The translations under genes were made by a program, and so were the position numbers. A stretch of DNA of 16,807 bases from NCBI GenBank assembly GCA_964352775.1, contig CAYGTK010000079.1:1-16807 (forward strand). The letters are read 5' to 3'. The stretch comes from CAYGTK01 sp964352775. Lineage in GTDB: Bacteria; Bacteroidota; Bacteroidia; Chitinophagales; CAIOSU01. The number at the start of each line of letters is the position of its first letter. Within the stretch, counting starts at the first letter, position 1. Shown piece after piece: positions 14,868 to 16,807 of this stretch. The notes under the pieces are model-generated. The model did not search any database, had not been told where the DNA came from, and saw nothing but the letters and a program-made list of their open reading frames with translations.

Positions 14868-16807
14868 TAAGTTGAGCACATTCACAAATACGATAACACT
14901 GTCTTTATCTTGGCAGCCATTAAAGTCGGTAACTGTCAATTCGTACTCTTGCGTATTAAATGGGCTAGCATCTGGGCTAGAGATCCTATCGTCACTCAAT
15001 CCCTCAGGCGGAAACCACTGTAGATCAATAGCACCTTCCCCTTCTAGCACAGTAAATTCATCTCTAAAAATAGTATCATCAAGGCCTGCATAAGCTATAG
15101 GTAGTTGGTCTACATCCACCTGGACTTGAGTAGTTGAACTAAAGCAATCGTTAGAAACAGAAACTGTATATATGGTCGAAGAATCAGGACTTGCCACTGG
15201 GTTTGGCAATGTATTATCTGATAAGCCTTCTGGTGGTTGCCAGTCAAAGTATAATCCACCAGCAGCTAGCAGTTCAACAGATTCATTTCTACAGAATCGG
15301 AAGTAATTTTCAGCAGTAATAGTTATAGGAAACTGCACAAAAAGGGTAACAGTATCTCTATTAATACATCCATCGCTACTTACAGATCTTAAAAAATAGG
15401 TAGTTGTGTCTTGAGGTGTTACAGTAGGGTTTGCAACATTGGCGTTAGACACAGCATTAGTAGGTTCCCAAGTGAAAGTTGCTCCTCCTGTTCCTTGTAA
15501 CTGATAGCTACTCCCAACACATACTACGGCATCATCTCCAGCATCAGTTAGTGGCAATGGACGAACATCTACAAAAACATCACCAACATTAGTACATTGA
15601 TTAGCATCAGTCACTTCTACTTCATAGTTAGTGGTGCTAATGGCTGTTAAAAGAGGGTCTGCTATTAACGGGTTATTCAAACCTAGTGCTGGAGTCCATT
15701 CATAAATTACTCCTCCTGTAGCTTGCAATTGAGCTTGTTCATTTATACAAATAACAGTATCGTTACTAGTGGTAATAACAGGTAAGGGCTGAACCGTGAT
15801 GGTCTGTTCCACGGTGTCTACACAGCCAAAATTAGAATTAACTATTAATTCCACATCATAATTACCCAAGGCCACAAAGGTGTTAGTAGGGCTCTGTTGG
15901 GTGCTAAAAGCAGCACCATTAATACTCCATTGCCAACCTGCAAGTGTACCAAAGGCAACTGTAGACTGATCGAAGAAATCAACAGGTGTATTTATACAAG
16001 TAGGCGAAAAACCAATAGCTGCTTGTGGTATGGGGTGAACGGTAACGTTCTTAACCACCTCATCTCTACAACCAAGGTCGGTGGTTGCAGTTAGGCGAAC
16101 AGGATATGTACCTGCATTACCCAAGGCCGCCTGTAAGTTTTGGCCCGTTCTAGTATTCCCATTTCCAAGATCCCATTCCCATCCATCTACTTGACCAAAC
16201 GTAGTAGTTGACATATCGCTAAAAGATAAAGCATCACCAAAACAGGCCTCTATTACTGAAAAATCTGCTTCAAAAGCAGGATATACTCTTACCAATACCT
16301 GTGAGGTATCTGCACAAGAAAAACCTGGATTAACAACAAGTGTAACAATATATCTGCCCGAATCAGGAAAGATAAAACTAGGGGCAAACTGATCGCTAGT
16401 GTCCGCATTGGTACCTGTCACTCCAAAATCCCAATACCAAAAGGTCCCGTTACTAGAGTTATTCTCAAAATCGGTAGCTAGGCCCACACAGTTAAAAAAC
16501 CCAACACTATCTACCCCTACGGCAGCCATAGGGTCTATTTCAATAGCTGCATCAGCCTGAGGATTTATTGGGCTACAAGGAACAACATTGAACTGAAAAT
16601 CACGACGAACCTCGCTTAGTAGTTGTCCATTTCTATACTCTTTAACACACACACCCACTACATACTGGCCAACACTTGATGGCGTAGTGGTTAATAATCC
16701 CGTTTGAGGATCGATGGCTAAACCTGGAGATGCGGTTATGGGGTTCAGGGTATTAAACCCTGCAGACCATACTACGGTATCATAAGGCGGTGGCGGCGGT
16801 TGAGTGG
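14595..16807 (-). CDS. Large secreted PKD/Ig-repeat protein with T9SS type B sorting domain; partial, N-terminus off the right edge
   Basis: The visible 736 codons are the C-terminal part of a big extracellular protein. The frame stays open to the last base, so GTG at 16658 is not a start: just before it the frame continues with SVGQYVVGVCVKEYRNGQL, and the edge reads a proline-rich PPPPPYDTVVW. The order is three PKD-type domains, four Cys-paired Ig-like repeats, then the gliding motility-associated C-terminal domain (AFSPNGDGVND, YSRWGQKLFE, GWNG, GTYTFLLKARN), which directs export through T9SS and surface attachment or release. Such proteins often act in adhesion, gliding or polymer binding. 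Nothing in the visible part is enzymatic. It is probably transcribed with the glycosyltransferase gene 34 bases downstream. Confidence 0.92.
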   Translation of the reverse strand, partial: TQPPPPPYDTVVWSAGFNTLNPITASPGLAIDPQTGLLTTTPSSVGQYVVGVCVKEYRNGQLLSEVRRDFQFNVVPCSPINPQADAAIEIDPMAAVGVDSVGFFNCVGLATDFENNSSNGTFWYWDFGVTGTNADTSDQFAPSFIFPDSGRYIVTLVVNPGFSCADTSQVLVRVYPAFEADFSVIEACFGDALSFSDMSTTTFGQVDGWEWDLGNGNTRTGQNLQAALGNAGTYPVRLTATTDLGCRDEVVKNVTVHPIPQAAIGFSPTCINTPVDFFDQSTVAFGTLAGWQWSINGAAFSTQQSPTNTFVALGNYDVELIVNSNFGCVDTVEQTITVQPLPVITTSNDTVICINEQAQLQATGGVIYEWTPALGLNNPLIADPLLTAISTTNYEVEVTDANQCTNVGDVFVDVRPLPLTDAGDDAVVCVGSSYQLQGTGGATFTWEPTNAVSNANVANPTVTPQDTTTYFLRSVSSDGCINRDTVTLFVQFPITITAENYFRFCRNESVELLAAGGLYFDWQPPEGLSDNTLPNPVASPDSSTIYTVSVSNDCFSSTTQVQVDVDQLPIAYAGLDDTIFRDEFTVLEGEGAIDLQWFPPEGLSDDRISSPDASPFNTQEYELTVTDFNGCQDKDSVIVFVNVLNLLAVPTAFSPNGDGVNDVFRIVKYLNIEELYQFSVYSRWGQKLFETSNLDEGWNGLYKDTPQEMGTYTFLLKARNRDGEDITRSGTVVLVR
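14871..15779 (-). repeat. Four Ig-like repeats in the T9SS cargo protein
   Basis: Four modules of about 75 residues follow the PKD domains. Each has a central aromatic strand (YEWTP, FTWEP, FDWQPPEGLSD, LQWFPPEGLSD), a P-x-A/T-SP-x-x-x-T-x-Y strand and a late cysteine. The first three have an early cysteine too (VICIN, VVCVG, RFCRN); the fourth has FRDEF there instead. The PPEGLSD stretches of modules 3 and 4 use different codons, so the duplication is old. Confidence 0.7.
15780..16523 (-). repeat. Three PKD-type domains in the T9SS cargo protein
   Basis: Three successive modules of about 80 residues share a PKD pattern: a cysteine near the start of each module (FFNC, VIEAC, SPTC), a WYWDFG, WEWDLG or WQWSIN strand, a YIVTLVVN, YPVRLTAT or YDVELIVN strand and a second cysteine (FSCADT, LGCRDE, FGCVDT). 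The repetition is at protein level; the DNA copies have diverged strongly. These modules act as extracellular spacers or binding units. Confidence 0.75.

Noticed and set aside
16656..16658. GTG as start of the large cargo protein
   Set aside because: The same frame continues upstream to the window edge with sequence typical of the family, so this is an internal valine.
1..16807. Mobile element, CRISPR array, tRNA or rRNA
   Set aside because: No transposase or integrase signature, no regularly spaced direct repeats, and no recognisable tRNA or rRNA sequence seen on either strand.

Overview
The window looks like chromosomal DNA from a free-living member of the Bacteroidota (class Flavobacteriia or a close relative). 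The reasons are the type IX secretion/gliding genes (a PorP/SprF protein, GldK, GldL), a secreted protein ending in the gliding-motility-associated C-terminal sorting domain, a DUF4271 membrane protein beside a Bacteroidota-style HemD, AT-rich DNA and the near absence of Shine-Dalgarno sequences. I see no mobile element, integrase, phage gene, CRISPR array, rRNA or tRNA. No gene-free stretch exceeds 300 bases; the longest is about 164 bases (12976-13139). Calls rest on motifs read by eye and on knowledge of the families.

Left half (1-8400), all on the minus strand, read right to left: a compact Omp85/BamA-TamA-like outer-membrane protein, a DUF4271 multi-pass membrane protein that overlaps it, uroporphyrinogen-III synthase (hemD), a large thioredoxin-domain protein of the YyaL/DUF255 type, a PorP/SprF-like outer-membrane protein, the lipoprotein gldK, and the first 117 codons of gldL, which runs off the left edge. 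The last three are in the classic porP-porK-porL(-porM-porN) order of the type IX secretion system (T9SS), so gldM and gldN are expected just outside the window.

Middle (8401-10866), plus strand: hemW, a radical-SAM heme chaperone, diverges from the Omp85 gene across an 82-base gap. It overlaps by four bases a LolC/LolE-type ABC transporter permease. That permease converges on, and overlaps by 17 bases, an NAD(P)-dependent epimerase/dehydratase on the minus strand, which in turn overlaps anmK (anhydro-MurNAc kinase, cell-wall recycling) by four bases.

Right part (13140-16807), minus strand: a very large secreted adhesin-like protein that begins beyond the right edge, then a family 1/4-like glycosyltransferase, then a small cytochrome c lipoprotein whose start codon overlaps the glycosyltransferase stop. 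The secreted protein has three PKD-type domains, four Ig-like repeats and a T9SS type B sorting domain, so one window holds both part of the secretion machine and a probable cargo.

Most of the window is recognisable core biology. I did not find a convincing undescribed system. The points most worth following are the co-linear Omp85/DUF4271/hemD/Trx/T9SS gene string, unusual residues in AnmK and GldL, and the glycosyltransferase/cytochrome genes coupled to a T9SS cargo.
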